Source: Melioribacter sp.
Lineage (GTDB): Bacteria > Bacteroidota > Ignavibacteria > Ignavibacteriales > Melioribacteraceae
Assembly: GCA_026417975.1 (NCBI GenBank)
Contig: JAOACD010000015.1
Location: 62,001-126,000, forward strand
Length of the DNA: 64,000 nt
Reading direction: 5' to 3'
The notes under the pieces are model-generated. The model made no database searches. It was not told the origin of the DNA and worked only from the letters and a program-made list of their open reading frames with translations. Within the stretch, counting starts at the first letter, position 1, and each line of letters begins with the position of its first letter. Below are positions 46,249-55,973 of the stretch, one piece after another. A program made the position numbers and the translations under genes.

Positions 46249-47243
46249 TATTTAATTTCTTCTATTACTTCATTAAATAGTTTATCGATAGAGATAGGGA
46301 CAATACCAACTTCTTCACAAACAAGTCCCCCTGCAAAATTAGCTAGGTAAGCAGCATCATAAATATTGGCTCCAGCTGCAAGTGCAATTGTAATTGTTGA
46401 AATAACCGTATCACCAGCACCAGAAACGTCTGCTACTTTTCTTGCTTTAGTAGGAATTTTTCTTTCTACTTTTCCATTTTCAAATAATGCAACTCCTTGT
46501 TCTCCTAGAGTTAATAAAACGTATTTAGCTTTCAATTTTTCCATTAAGATATTTCCAGCCTTTGTAATATCTTCTTCACTTTTTATTTTAATACCAAGAA
46601 CATCTTCGGTTTCTTTTCTATTTGGTTTAAAAACAGTTACATTTTTATATGTAAAAAAGTTATTGAATTTTGGGTCAACTGTAATAATTTTTTTTGCTTC
46701 GTTTGCAATGGAAATAATTTCTTCAATTAATTTGCTTGTAAGTACTCCTTTGTTATAATCTTCAAGTATAATGGCATCGATATTTTTAAGGTTTCTTTTA
46801 AGTATGTCTATAATCTTTTTTTCAATTTTAGAATTGATTGGGTTAGTAGATTCTTTATCAATTCTTACAACATGTTGATTATGAGCAATTACCCTTGTTT
46901 TAGTAGTTGTAGGTCTGCTTTTATCAATTATTATGTAAGAATCATCTATATTTGCTTTTTTCATTAATGAAAGCAATATTTTCCCGTCGTTGTCATTTCC
47001 AATAACTCCAATAGGTAAAGGGATTCCACCAAGAGTTAAAATATTATGAGCTACATTCATTGCACCACCAAATCGAGCAAATTCATTTTCAACTGCTACA
47101 ACAGGAACAGGAGCTTCTGGAGAAATTCTACTAACTTCTCCCCAATAATAACAATCGAGCATCATATCGCCAATAACTGCAATTTTTTTATTATAAAATT
47201 TTTTCTTTAGTGCATTTAATTTTTTGAGAGTAGTGTTCAACAT
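46248..47243 (-). CDS. rfaE1: Heptose 7-phosphate kinase (RfaE1/HldE N-terminal type)
   Basis: The 331-residue PfkB-family sugar kinase phosphorylates D-glycero-D-manno-heptose 7-phosphate at C1. AVIGDMMLDCYYWGEVSRIS and EAPVPVVAVENEFARFGGAMN are the N-terminal signatures. DVSGAGDTVISTI holds the GAGD catalytic Asp. The start is ATG 47243, which has GGAG 8 bases upstream and lies 4 bases after the stop of the propeller gene. A start at 47264 would overlap that gene more. It is in one unit with rfaE2. Confidence 0.95.
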   Translation of the reverse strand: MLNTTLKKLNALKKKFYNKKIAVIGDMMLDCYYWGEVSRISPEAPVPVVAVENEFARFGGAMNVAHNILTLGGIPLPIGVIGNDNDGKILLSLMKKANIDDSYIIIDKSRPTTTKTRVIAHNQHVVRIDKESTNPINSKIEKKIIDILKRNLKNIDAIILEDYNKGVLTSKLIEEIISIANEAKKIITVDPKFNNFFTYKNVTVFKPNRKETEDVLGIKIKSEEDITKAGNILMEKLKAKYVLLTLGEQGVALFENGKVERKIPTKARKVADVSGAGDTVISTITIALAAGANIYDAAYLANFAGGLVCEEVGIVPISIDKLFNEVIEEIK

Positions 47244-47247
47244 TTTT

Positions 47248-48306
47248 TTATCTCCATTGTGCAAGTTTATTAAAAAAATTTATTTTTATTAGTCCATTTT
47301 CTGTTCCAAGCCACACGTAAGAACCATCAAAAAAGATTTTATTGACAGTTTTAGGGATACGTTCGTCATTTATGGGAATTACTTTGTTATTTAATCTATT
47401 AATTAAAACCATTCCTCTTCCATACATTTCTTTTGTTTCTTTGCCAAATTGATATAGTGAAGCCCATATGTAGTTGCCTGTTCTTTCTAAATCATAAATT
47501 CCGTTTCCTGGTAATCCTTTTGAGTTATCAAATCTTACCCAGTCATTTCGGCGGTTATATTTATATAAACCACCAATATTGAACTCTGGACGCTCCTTGG
47601 TAATAAATTCATCTAGTCCAATCCAGATAAAATTTCTTTCTAATAAAATTGATGATACTGATACTTGTTCTCCCTCGCCATTAAAATAGTTATATCTGTT
47701 GTCAAAAAATGTTATTGCTCCAGGTTCATTTAAATCTTTCGACTTATCGTATTTATGTAATCCTGCTTCTGTTCCAAACCATACAATACTATCTCCATCG
47801 ATTTGAATAGTCTTAATTGTATTTGTTTTTTCATTATTGTTGATAGTTAAGTTATAGTCGATGAATCTTTTACTTTTTAAATCGTATTTTGTTAAATATT
47901 GAAATCTCCCTATCCAAACTACTTTTTCATATTTGTCGTAGGCAATTGAACGAATCCAGTTTGCAAGCTGACCTCCTAAAGCAAATTTTCTTTTTGTCCA
48001 GCTATTTCTTTTTTTGTCATAAATAAATAGACCGTCTATCGAACCTACCCATACAAAGTCTTCGTTTGCAGTAATGCAGTAAAAAAAATCATGTTGTAAA
48101 TTCCCTTTTGATGTAGAAAATTGTTCCCATTTGTCTTGTGATGGAATATATTTAAAAACCCCTGAACCATTTGTAGCGATCCATATATTTTTCCCGTCAT
48201 TACAAATGTCTGTAACTGAAGTACCTTTTAAATAATATTCGAATTCATCGATTTGTGAAAAAACAAATGAATTAGCAATAAAAAACAAGAGAAGTAATTT
48301 TTTCAT
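47248..48306 (-). CDS. Secreted beta-propeller protein, unknown function
   Basis: The 352-residue protein has a signal peptide (MKKLLLLFFIANSFVFSQ) and then repeats of the form IWIATNGSGVFKY, VWVGSIDGLFIYDKKRNSW, VWFGTEAGLHKYDK and VWLGTENGLIK. These are the blades of the ligand-binding (two-component regulator) propeller family. There is no kinase or regulator domain attached. It is probably periplasmic or outer-membrane bound. It lies between the heptose kinase and the lipoate/octanoate transferase. Its role in this operon is not evident. Confidence 0.82.
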   Translation of the reverse strand: MKKLLLLFFIANSFVFSQIDEFEYYLKGTSVTDICNDGKNIWIATNGSGVFKYIPSQDKWEQFSTSKGNLQHDFFYCITANEDFVWVGSIDGLFIYDKKRNSWTKRKFALGGQLANWIRSIAYDKYEKVVWIGRFQYLTKYDLKSKRFIDYNLTINNNEKTNTIKTIQIDGDSIVWFGTEAGLHKYDKSKDLNEPGAITFFDNRYNYFNGEGEQVSVSSILLERNFIWIGLDEFITKERPEFNIGGLYKYNRRNDWVRFDNSKGLPGNGIYDLERTGNYIWASLYQFGKETKEMYGRGMVLINRLNNKVIPINDERIPKTVNKIFFDGSYVWLGTENGLIKINFFNKLAQWR

Positions 48307-48390
48307 ATTTAAAATCTGAAATAATTATGAATTACAAATAGAAAAATAACATTAAGATTCTTTTGATGGAAATGAAAATAGGTAATTATA

Positions 48391-49140
48391 TTAGAATGCT
48401 AAATTAAAATTTGCGTGTTCAAATTTTATATCCAATGATTTTTTAAAACCTTCTATTAAGCAGTAAGAAAGCTCTAAATAGTCAACTTGTTTTCCAATTA
48501 TTGTTTCTATTTCAATTGTTTTTTCTGTTATTTCTTTTTTAAGTAATAATTTATTTTGCTCATCCAAATTTATGTAATCGATTAATTTTTGGTGGAATTT
48601 ACCGCAAAGTATCGAACCATGTTGTAAAATTGAAGAATTTAGTTTTCTCTGAGCACTACCGATAAGTTTTTTTCCATGAAATTTTACTTCGTTTTTTGCT
48701 GTACTTGCAAAGCATAAAATACCACTTGGTTTATTAAGAATATTTTGAAACTGTGGCTGCAAATTTTCTAACTCGAGATTTGCAAGTAAAGGGTGGTAAA
48801 TTTTTAGACCTTCAATTAATGCGATGGAAATTTTTTGGTAAACTTCTTTAGCACTTTGAATTTTAGAATAGGGGATAATTACCGAATAAGTAATTTCTTC
48901 AGCATGGAGTATAGCTCTGCCTCCAGTAGGTCTTTTAACTACGTCAATTCCATCATGTTTAGCTTTTTGGAGATTAATATCTTCGAACTTTTGATGAGCG
49001 CCAATAGAAATACAATATGGTTCCCATTTATAGAGTCTAAGGTAAGCAGTATTATTAGAACATATTTGAGCTAATCTAAGGTCTAAATCCATGTTAAACT
49101 TGCCTGAAGAAGCTCCAGTATCGATAAAGAACCATTTCAT
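48391..49140 (-). CDS. Lipoate/octanoate transferase (LplA/LipM family)
   Basis: This 249-residue protein of the BPL/LplA/LipB superfamily has VVKRPTGGRAILHAEEITY (substrate loop) and EVKFHGKKLIGSAQRK with the catalytic Lys. GILCFASTAKNE has a Cys at the place used by LipM-type octanoyltransferases. It may therefore transfer octanoyl from acyl carrier protein to GcvH or E2 proteins rather than attach free lipoate. The start overlaps the end of lpxA (ATGA). Its presence among lipid A genes may reflect a shared acyl-ACP pool, but that is inference. Confidence 0.8.
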   Translation of the reverse strand: MKWFFIDTGASSGKFNMDLDLRLAQICSNNTAYLRLYKWEPYCISIGAHQKFEDINLQKAKHDGIDVVKRPTGGRAILHAEEITYSVIIPYSKIQSAKEVYQKISIALIEGLKIYHPLLANLELENLQPQFQNILNKPSGILCFASTAKNEVKFHGKKLIGSAQRKLNSSILQHGSILCGKFHQKLIDYINLDEQNKLLLKKEITEKTIEIETIIGKQVDYLELSYCLIEGFKKSLDIKFEHANFNLAF

Positions 49141-49913
49141 CTTCTTACAACACCGCGTTCAGATGTTTCAATAAATTCAATAACATTTTTAACGAGAGGA
49201 TGCTCGGAGAATTTTTCCTTTAATATTATTAAAGCTTGAGAGTGATTTAATCCCGAATTATAAAAAATTCTATAAGCTTCTTTAAGAGTATTTATATCTT
49301 CGTTTGAAAAATTTCTTCTACGTAATCCGACAATATTTAATCCCATAAATCTTGCAGGATAGCCACTAACTAAAGCATAAGGTGGAATGTCTGTTCCTAC
49401 CATTCCACCTCCACCAACCATTGCATGTTGACCTATTTTACAGAATTGATGAATTGCTCCTTGTCCACCAATTACAACAACATCTTCTATATGAACGTGT
49501 CCTGCAACTTGTGTAGCATTTGAAATTATAACTTTGTTACCAATGTAACAATCGTGCGCAATATGAACGTAAGCCATAAGTAGGCATCCACTACCTATTA
49601 CAGTTTTTCCAGTAGCTGCTGTTCCTTTATGGAGAGTAGCAAATTCTCTAATTACTGTGTCATCGCCTATATACAAAAAAGTTTCTTCTCCAGCATACTT
49701 TAAATCTTGCGGCAAATTAGAAATTGAAGCACCCTGAAATATTTTTACTCTTTTACCTATTCTGGCCCCATTATAGATACCAACATGAGGACCAATTTTG
49801 CAATCATCTCCAATTTCTACATCGTCTTGGATGATTGCGTAAGGACCTATTTCAATATTATTGCCTAATTTAGCTTTTGGACTTACAATTGCGGTTGGAT
49901 GTATATTATTCAT
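49137..49913 (-). CDS. lpxA: UDP-N-acetylglucosamine acyltransferase LpxA
   Basis: LpxA adds a 3-hydroxyacyl chain from ACP to UDP-GlcNAc, the first step of lipid A synthesis. The 258 residues start IHPTAIVSPKAKLGNNIEIG, and the hexapeptide repeats form the left-handed beta-helix. AYVHIAHDCYIG carries the catalytic His, and GAIHQFCKIGQHAMVGGGG the rest of the active site. It lies 11 bases after lpxC-fabZ, and the transferase gene overlaps its end. Confidence 0.97.
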   Translation of the reverse strand: MNNIHPTAIVSPKAKLGNNIEIGPYAIIQDDVEIGDDCKIGPHVGIYNGARIGKRVKIFQGASISNLPQDLKYAGEETFLYIGDDTVIREFATLHKGTAATGKTVIGSGCLLMAYVHIAHDCYIGNKVIISNATQVAGHVHIEDVVVIGGQGAIHQFCKIGQHAMVGGGGMVGTDIPPYALVSGYPARFMGLNIVGLRRRNFSNEDINTLKEAYRIFYNSGLNHSQALIILKEKFSEHPLVKNVIEFIETSERGVVRR

Positions 49914-49924
49914 AACAATAAAAA

Positions 49925-51337
49925 TTAGTTTTGAGATTTGTTTTCTTTATCTACAATAGCACCCATAAATTCAGCTTCTGCTACTAAATTACCATCGACA
50001 TATGCAGTACCTTTAATTGAAAAATATTTTTTCTTTTTAGAAATTATTTCTGCCTCGAGAATTAATTGGTCGCCAGGCACAACAGGTTTTCTAAATTTAG
50101 CATTATTTATACTCATAAAATACACTAGATGATTAGATGGGTCTATGAATGAATTTAGAACAAGAATCCCACCTACTTGAGCCATTGCTTCAATTATTAG
50201 AACCCCAGGCATAATTGGTTGCCCTGGAAAGTGACCGGGAAAAAATGGTTCATTTATTGTAACACATTTAACGCCAACGACCTTTTTATCGAGTTCAAGA
50301 TCGATTATTTTATCTACAAGTAGGAAAGGGTAGCGGTGTGGTAGAATTCTTTGAATTGCATTTGCATCGAAAACTACACCTTCTTTTTTTACAAGCTGGT
50401 ATTTTTTTACTAATTTTTTCTGTTGATATAGAGAACGAATTTTCTTAGCAAATTCTACATTTGCTTTATGACCTGGGCGAGCTGCAAGTATTTGTGCTTT
50501 TATAGGAACACCAATTAATGCTAAATCGCCCATCATGTCAAGCAGTTTATGACGAACTGGTTCGTTTTTAAAGCGTAATTTATTATTACTTAAAAATCCT
50601 TCGTGAGTTACAGAAATATCTTCATCTAAGTTTAATTTTTCTTTTAATCTTTTTAATCCTGCTTCGTCTATTTCTTTATCAACAATTACGACAGCATTAT
50701 TTATATTACCACCTTTAATCAAGCCTTGGTCTGCAAGCATTTCAACTTCGCTTAAGAAGCAAAAAGTTCTTGCAGGGGCAAATTCTGTAATGAATTCTTT
50801 TTCTAAATTAAATAAGCCAGTATGTTGACTTCCTAAAGCTGGGTTTTGATAATCAACCATTATCGTAATTCTGTAATCATTAAGTGGTAAAGCAACTATG
50901 TCAATATTTTTTTCTTCGTCGTGATATGATACTGTTTGGTCTATAACAAGATAGTCTTTTGGGCTATTTTGAGTGACAAAACCAGCTTCAAGTAGTTTTT
51001 CGACGAATGGCATTGCACTGCCATCTCCAACTGGGGGTTCAATACCATCTATTTCGATGATGATATTGTCTATTTGAAGGCCAACAATTGCAGCTAATAC
51101 ATGCTCAACTGTATGGACTTTGGCATCTCCAATGCCAAGTGTTGTACCTCTTGATAAATCAACAACATAATCTACGTTAGCAGGAATCTCGGGGCTTCCG
51201 CCTAAATCTACTCTAATGAATTTGATTCCGTAATTTTCGGGAGCAGGTTTAAAAGTTATGGTACAAGGTGTACCTGTATGTAATCCAATGCCAGATAAAG
51301 AAACTGGCTTTGCAATTGTTCTTTGTAATTCTAACAT
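49925..51337 (-). CDS. lpxC: LpxC-FabZ fusion: UDP-acyl-GlcNAc deacetylase and 3-hydroxyacyl-ACP dehydratase
   Basis: The 470-residue protein joins two enzymes. Residues 1-315 are LpxC: QRTIAKPVSLSGIGLHTG opens the domain, HTVEHVLAAI holds a zinc His, and VRHKLLDMMGDLALIG a further zinc region. Residues 325-470 are FabZ: RILPHRYPFLLVDKI has the catalytic His, and FFPGHFPGQPIMPGVLIIE the catalytic Glu and substrate tunnel. LpxC makes the committed step of lipid A, and FabZ the dehydration in fatty acid synthesis, so the fusion balances the use of 3-hydroxyacyl-ACP. This fusion is characteristic of the Bacteroidota/Chlorobi group. The start overlaps the end of lpxD (TAATG). Confidence 0.97.
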   Translation of the reverse strand: MLELQRTIAKPVSLSGIGLHTGTPCTITFKPAPENYGIKFIRVDLGGSPEIPANVDYVVDLSRGTTLGIGDAKVHTVEHVLAAIVGLQIDNIIIEIDGIEPPVGDGSAMPFVEKLLEAGFVTQNSPKDYLVIDQTVSYHDEEKNIDIVALPLNDYRITIMVDYQNPALGSQHTGLFNLEKEFITEFAPARTFCFLSEVEMLADQGLIKGGNINNAVVIVDKEIDEAGLKRLKEKLNLDEDISVTHEGFLSNNKLRFKNEPVRHKLLDMMGDLALIGVPIKAQILAARPGHKANVEFAKKIRSLYQQKKLVKKYQLVKKEGVVFDANAIQRILPHRYPFLLVDKIIDLELDKKVVGVKCVTINEPFFPGHFPGQPIMPGVLIIEAMAQVGGILVLNSFIDPSNHLVYFMSINNAKFRKPVVPGDQLILEAEIISKKKKYFSIKGTAYVDGNLVAEAEFMGAIVDKENKSQN

Positions 51338-52398
51338 TAATTACCCTTCTTTTCTGTTAGTTCAAAAATTTTGTTTTCCAAAAATGCAATTTTTTCTTCT
51401 AATTTTTTAATTCTTTCTAAGTATGTAGGTAAATTTCTGATATGAGCTTCTAGTCTTAATTGGGTTGACATTTCTTCGGCAGGGCTTCCTCTGTATTTGC
51501 CAGCTTTTTTTATAGATTTTGATACGCCTGCTTGAGCTCCAATTATTGTCCCATCAGCAATTTCTATATGACCAACAAAACCAGATTGGCCGGCAATCAT
51601 ACAATGCTTGCCTATTTTTGTACTGCCAGAAATTCCAGCCTGTGCTGCAATAGCTGTATGCTCGCCAATTATAACATTATGGGCAACCTGAACAAGATTG
51701 TCTATTTTAACTCCTCTTTTTATTAAAGTTGAGCCAAATGCTGCTCTATCTATAGATACGTTTGAGCCAATTTCAACATCATCTTCAATTACAACATTAC
51801 CTATTTGTGGAATTTTTTCATATTCATTTTTTTCATTTAAAACATACCCAAAGCCGTCGGAACCAATACATGTATTTGAATGAATTATAACATTATTCCC
51901 TATAACACAATTTTCTCTTATGGTTACATTGGGGTATATTAAAGTATTAGTTCCAATTTTAACATTCTCCATAATTACAGTATTGTGATATATATAGGTA
52001 TTTTTTCCTATTTCACAGTTTTCGGAAATTACAACGTTTTTTCCAATTGCAACATTTTCACCAATTTTTGCAGTTGGATGAATAAAAGCAGAAGAATCTA
52101 TCCCTTTTAATTTTAATTCTGGTTTAAGAAAAGTTGTAATGATTTTTTGAAAAGCAACTTGTGGGTTTTGGACTTCAATGTAGCTTAAATCTGTTCTAGT
52201 TTTTTTAAAGTTTGGGCTTATAATAACAGCGGAGGCTTTAGTTGTTGCAAGATATTTTTCGTAAGCAGGTAAATACAGAAACGTAAGGTCACCTTCTTTT
52301 GCTTCTTCGATTTTTGCTATGTTTGTAATTTCAAGCTCTGGATTGCCAATAACGATACCGCCGACAAAGTCGGCGGCATCTTTTAATTTTATTTTCAT
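51337..52398 (-). CDS. lpxD: UDP-3-O-acylglucosamine N-acyltransferase LpxD
   Basis: LpxD adds the second hydroxyacyl chain in lipid A synthesis. The 353 residues have an N-terminal uridine-binding domain (1-100) and a hexapeptide beta-helix (about 105-320), seen in [17 protein letters not shown] and [15 protein letters not shown], with the catalytic His. A C-terminal helix ([19 protein letters not shown]) closes the trimer. It is followed by lpxC-fabZ in an overlapping unit and lies 7 bases after the second ompH gene. Confidence 0.96.
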   Translation of the reverse strand: MKIKLKDAADFVGGIVIGNPELEITNIAKIEEAKEGDLTFLYLPAYEKYLATTKASAVIISPNFKKTRTDLSYIEVQNPQVAFQKIITTFLKPELKLKGIDSSAFIHPTAKIGENVAIGKNVVISENCEIGKNTYIYHNTVIMENVKIGTNTLIYPNVTIRENCVIGNNVIIHSNTCIGSDGFGYVLNEKNEYEKIPQIGNVVIEDDVEIGSNVSIDRAAFGSTLIKRGVKIDNLVQVAHNVIIGEHTAIAAQAGISGSTKIGKHCMIAGQSGFVGHIEIADGTIIGAQAGVSKSIKKAGKYRGSPAEEMSTQLRLEAHIRNLPTYLERIKKLEEKIAFLENKIFELTEKKGN

Positions 52399-52405
52399 AA
52401 ATTGC

Positions 52406-52906
52406 TCATTTTAGTTTTTCTAAGACTAAGTTTGTTACATCATATTCTTCTTTAGCATAGAGAAATAATATATCACCACTTCTATCAAATATAAAATCGT
52501 AGTTATTTTCTTTTGCAACATCTTTAATTGCATTAAAGATTCTGTTTAGAATAGGTTTATTAAGTTCTTCTTGTTTTTGAAAAAGCTCGCCACGTACACC
52601 GAATTTTTCTTGACGGAACTTTGAAATTTGCTCTTCTAATTGAACAAGTTCTTTTTCAATTTGAACTCTTCTTTGATCGCTTAAAATTAGTTTACGTTTT
52701 TCATAATCGTCGTATTTAGCTTTCCATTCTTTTTCCATTTTACTTAATTCTTCTTGCCATTCTTTAATAATTGCATCTAATTTTTTTTGAGCATCTTGAT
52801 ATTCAGGTAATTGTTTCATAATTGCGTCACTATCAACATAACCAATCTTTAGTTGGGCAAAAGAAATAGATGTAAATAAAAATAAAACCAAGCCAATTTT
52901 TTTCAT
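52406..52906 (-). CDS. ompH: OmpH/Skp-type periplasmic chaperone (second copy)
   Basis: The 166-residue protein has a signal peptide ([18 protein letters not shown]) and an OmpH/Skp domain with [19 protein letters not shown] at the start, a long coiled-coil middle (Glu/Lys-rich, about 45-100) and the closing [13 protein letters not shown]. Skp holds unfolded outer-membrane proteins for the Bam complex. Two tandem copies follow bamA here. This copy lacks the Gln-rich early part of the other. Confidence 0.92.
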   Translation of the reverse strand: MKKIGLVLFLFTSISFAQLKIGYVDSDAIMKQLPEYQDAQKKLDAIIKEWQEELSKMEKEWKAKYDDYEKRKLILSDQRRVQIEKELVQLEEQISKFRQEKFGVRGELFQKQEELNKPILNRIFNAIKDVAKENNYDFIFDRSGDILFLYAKEEYDVTNLVLEKLK

Positions 52907-52921
52907 GATTTAATTCCGTTT

Positions 52922-53452
52922 TTATTTGCCTCTTTTTAGACGGTCAAGAACTTTAAAAGTAATATCAAATGCTGGGTCTGCATAAAGAACTACTACTTCT
53001 CCTGCTTTGTCGAGAACATAATGCATACCTTCTTCTTTGGCAACATCTTCAATTGCTTTGAAAATTTTCTTTTTAACTGGAGCCATTAGTTGTTCTTGTT
53101 TTACAAAATATTCTCCATTAGGTTGACTAAATTTTTGTTCTCTATATTGCTGTAATTTTTGTTCTTTCTCAATTATTTTTTGTTGAGCTTCTCGTTGTTT
53201 TTCTTGGGTCATTGTTTGAGCTTGTTTTTGGTATTCTGCATAAGCATTTTGGAGTTCTGTGGCCATGCTATCGGCTTCTTTTCTCCATTTAGATACAAGT
53301 GCTTCTAAATCGCTTTTAGCTTTTATAGCTTCTGGAAATTGTGCTAAAATTATTTCTGAATCAACATAACCAATTTTTTGTTGTTGTGTTGATTGTTGTG
53401 TTTGTGCATATAAAGTTGCAGCAATTAAAACAAAAAATAGTATTCTTTTCAC
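52922..53452 (-). CDS. ompH: OmpH/Skp-type periplasmic chaperone (first copy)
   Basis: From GTG at 53452 the protein has 176 residues and begins with a signal peptide (VKRILFFVLIAATLYAQ). GAGGT is found just before this codon, while a longer frame reaching 53527 would overlap bamA by 53 bases, so the GTG is preferred. The OmpH part opens QKIGYVDSEIILAQFPEAI and continues as a coiled coil with a Gln-rich helix and MHYVLDKAGEVVVLY near the end. It lies between bamA and the second copy. Confidence 0.9.
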   Translation of the reverse strand: MKRILFFVLIAATLYAQTQQSTQQQKIGYVDSEIILAQFPEAIKAKSDLEALVSKWRKEADSMATELQNAYAEYQKQAQTMTQEKQREAQQKIIEKEQKLQQYREQKFSQPNGEYFVKQEQLMAPVKKKIFKAIEDVAKEEGMHYVLDKAGEVVVLYADPAFDITFKVLDRLKRGK

Positions 53453-53474
53453 TTTTACCTCGTTTTTATTTATG

Positions 53475-55970
53475 TTAAAAACCTTTGCCAAATTGAAAAT
53501 GGAATAACCATTGTGGATTTTTGCCATCTACACTTTTACGGTCAAATCCATACCCATAGTCAAATCCAAGTAATCCTATAGGATTGATTAGGACTCTTGC
53601 ACCTACTCCAACGGACCTTTTCAAATCAAAAAAATTTGCTTCTTTGATATCAAAATATACATTACCTGCTTCTGCAAATGCAAGTACATAAATTGGGATT
53701 GGTTCTAATGCTAATGCAGCTCGTAATTCAAATGTATATTTTACCATTACGCGACTACCGATTACATTTCCGCTTACATCGACAATACCAAGGCTTCTAT
53801 CTTCGTAACCACGCAATGGGACAGTAGCTATAATCATTCCATTACCGCCCATGTAGTAAAAATCAAATGGGTCAATGTTTTTTAAGTCTCCAAGGTTATG
53901 AATGTAACCATGATTTGTATTTGCATAAAGGACAATTCTATTTGTATTGAATAATGATTTATACCACTCAGTTGTAAGATCGAATTTATAATAATCTACA
54001 TTACCTGGCAAAAAAGGTCCGCCAGAAAATTCTGCATTAAATGCTAATTTAGAACCGCGCGAAGGAAATATTGGATTATCGATATCTGTTCTTGAAATAG
54101 CAGTTCCTAGTGTATATTGCCTTGTTTTACCTATGTTATAGAAGCCACCACCATCAATAATATCATTGTATTGAAATCTAAAGGAACCTTGGACATAGAA
54201 GAAATCGTCAGGCCAGGTTAATCTTCTTCCAAGTCTAAATGAAATTCCAGATTTTCTCATGTCGTAAACGTAACGCTGTCGTGTATCAAACAAGTCAAAA
54301 CCTACAGAAGTTGGAGTATCCATAAGCCACGGTTCTGTAAATCCGAGTGAAAAGGTTCTATAATAATTTCCTACACCAAATTGCCAATTAAAGTTTAGGA
54401 TTTGTCCACCTCCCATCTGAAATGGTTCTGTAATTGAGAAATTTGTTAATGTAAATCCAATGGCTCCACTAAAACCAAAAGCACCGCTATAACCAACCGA
54501 GGCATTTAAATAATCACTCGATTTTTCTTCTACTTTATAAATTAAATTTACTGTACTATCATTAACAGGCCTGTAATCGATACCAGATTTATAAAGGCTT
54601 TCTGTATTAAAGTATTGTAGATTAGCAAGTTGCTGAAGACTTCTTAAAATTAAACCTCTACTAAAATAGTAGCCAGGTACAGTATAAAGTTCTCTTCTTA
54701 TAACTTTATCTTTTGTTTTTGTATTTCCTTGAATATCTACTTTTCCTATTTTGAATCTATTTCCTTCATTTACTCGAATAATAATATCAATTGAATCATC
54801 TGCAACTTTTACTTCTTTTGTATCTAAAGAAAAAGCTAGGTAGCCATTATCTTGATAGAGTGAAGATACATCAGATTGTTTTTCGTTATAGTGTAAATTT
54901 TGATTAAACCTTTCATAATCATAAATATCACCTTTTTTGAAATTTAACCTGTTAGTAAGTTCTTCATCTGAATAAACTGAATTACCTTCCCAAACAATAT
55001 TTCTAATTTTATATTGTTTTCCTTCATAAACATCAATTATTAAATCAACGTATTTTTTGTCTTGAGAATAGATTAAAGTATCTTTCAATATTACGAAATC
55101 TCTAAAGCCATTTTTTCTGTAGAACTTTTCTAAAAGTTCTTTATCTTTTTCGAATTTATCCTTTTTGAAATTTGCTGATGACCAAAATTTCCACCATTTT
55201 TTTTCCTTTGTATCATCAAAAACACCTTTTAATTTGCCATCATCAAAAGCACTGTTACCATTAAAAACAATACTTCTTATTTTAACTTCATTACCTTCAT
55301 TTATTTTGAGCATTACAAGAACTCTTTCTTTTATTCTTGCAACTGAATTAAATGCTACAGCTTTTTTTAGTTCATATTTTGTTTTGTACTCTTCTGAAAA
55401 ATCTTTTTCGTTTACCCATGTTACAGTTACTTCATTTTTATTTGTATCAGCTTTTGAAAAGATGAAATAAGTGGGAATTATACTTGCATTTAAAAAACCT
55501 TCTTCGATGTAAAGGTCTTTTATTTTTTGAACTATTCTAGCTACTTCTTGGGGCTTTAATGTTTGACCACGAACTATTGTAATTTTTTTATTGATATCAT
55601 CAGTACTAACTTCATCATTCCCTTTGATTACGAATTGTTCGAGCCGCGGATATTCTTTTACTTTTATTTTTAGAAAAATTCCATCATCAATTTTTTTCTC
55701 AATTAGAATCTGTATGTCTTGAAATATTCCAAGATTCCATAATCTTTGGATAGCATTATTAGTTTGATCGCTTGGGATTGATATTTCATCGCCGGTTTTT
55801 AATCCAGTATTTGCAATTATAGTACTTGCATCTGCTGTTTTATTACCCTCAACCGATATCCCGAGAATTTTATAAGTAGCTTTTTGATACTGAGAATAAA
55901 AATTTTGATTTAAAAATAGTACAAGTGTTATTATTATTAACAAGAATTCTTTAAGATTATGTTTATGCAT
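53475..55970 (-). CDS. bamA: Outer-membrane protein assembly factor BamA
   Basis: BamA inserts beta-barrel proteins into the outer membrane. The 831 residues have a signal peptide (about 1-27), a set of POTRA repeats (about 30-440, for example GISVEGNKTADASTIIANTG and IRNIVWEGNSVYSDEELTNR), and a C-terminal barrel. The barrel shows the family RGYEDRSLGIVD motif, corresponding to the VRGF/RGY loop, and ends WLFHFQFGKGF, with the aromatic C-terminus. It lies 4 bases after uppS and is followed by the two Skp-type genes. Confidence 0.96.
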   Translation of the reverse strand: MHKHNLKEFLLIIITLVLFLNQNFYSQYQKATYKILGISVEGNKTADASTIIANTGLKTGDEISIPSDQTNNAIQRLWNLGIFQDIQILIEKKIDDGIFLKIKVKEYPRLEQFVIKGNDEVSTDDINKKITIVRGQTLKPQEVARIVQKIKDLYIEEGFLNASIIPTYFIFSKADTNKNEVTVTWVNEKDFSEEYKTKYELKKAVAFNSVARIKERVLVMLKINEGNEVKIRSIVFNGNSAFDDGKLKGVFDDTKEKKWWKFWSSANFKKDKFEKDKELLEKFYRKNGFRDFVILKDTLIYSQDKKYVDLIIDVYEGKQYKIRNIVWEGNSVYSDEELTNRLNFKKGDIYDYERFNQNLHYNEKQSDVSSLYQDNGYLAFSLDTKEVKVADDSIDIIIRVNEGNRFKIGKVDIQGNTKTKDKVIRRELYTVPGYYFSRGLILRSLQQLANLQYFNTESLYKSGIDYRPVNDSTVNLIYKVEEKSSDYLNASVGYSGAFGFSGAIGFTLTNFSITEPFQMGGGQILNFNWQFGVGNYYRTFSLGFTEPWLMDTPTSVGFDLFDTRQRYVYDMRKSGISFRLGRRLTWPDDFFYVQGSFRFQYNDIIDGGGFYNIGKTRQYTLGTAISRTDIDNPIFPSRGSKLAFNAEFSGGPFLPGNVDYYKFDLTTEWYKSLFNTNRIVLYANTNHGYIHNLGDLKNIDPFDFYYMGGNGMIIATVPLRGYEDRSLGIVDVSGNVIGSRVMVKYTFELRAALALEPIPIYVLAFAEAGNVYFDIKEANFFDLKRSVGVGARVLINPIGLLGFDYGYGFDRKSVDGKNPQWLFHFQFGKGF

Positions 55971-55973
55971 TTT

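Noticed and set aside
46366-46758. 130-codon frame on the plus strand
   Set aside because: Opposite rfaE1, whose kinase motifs are intact.
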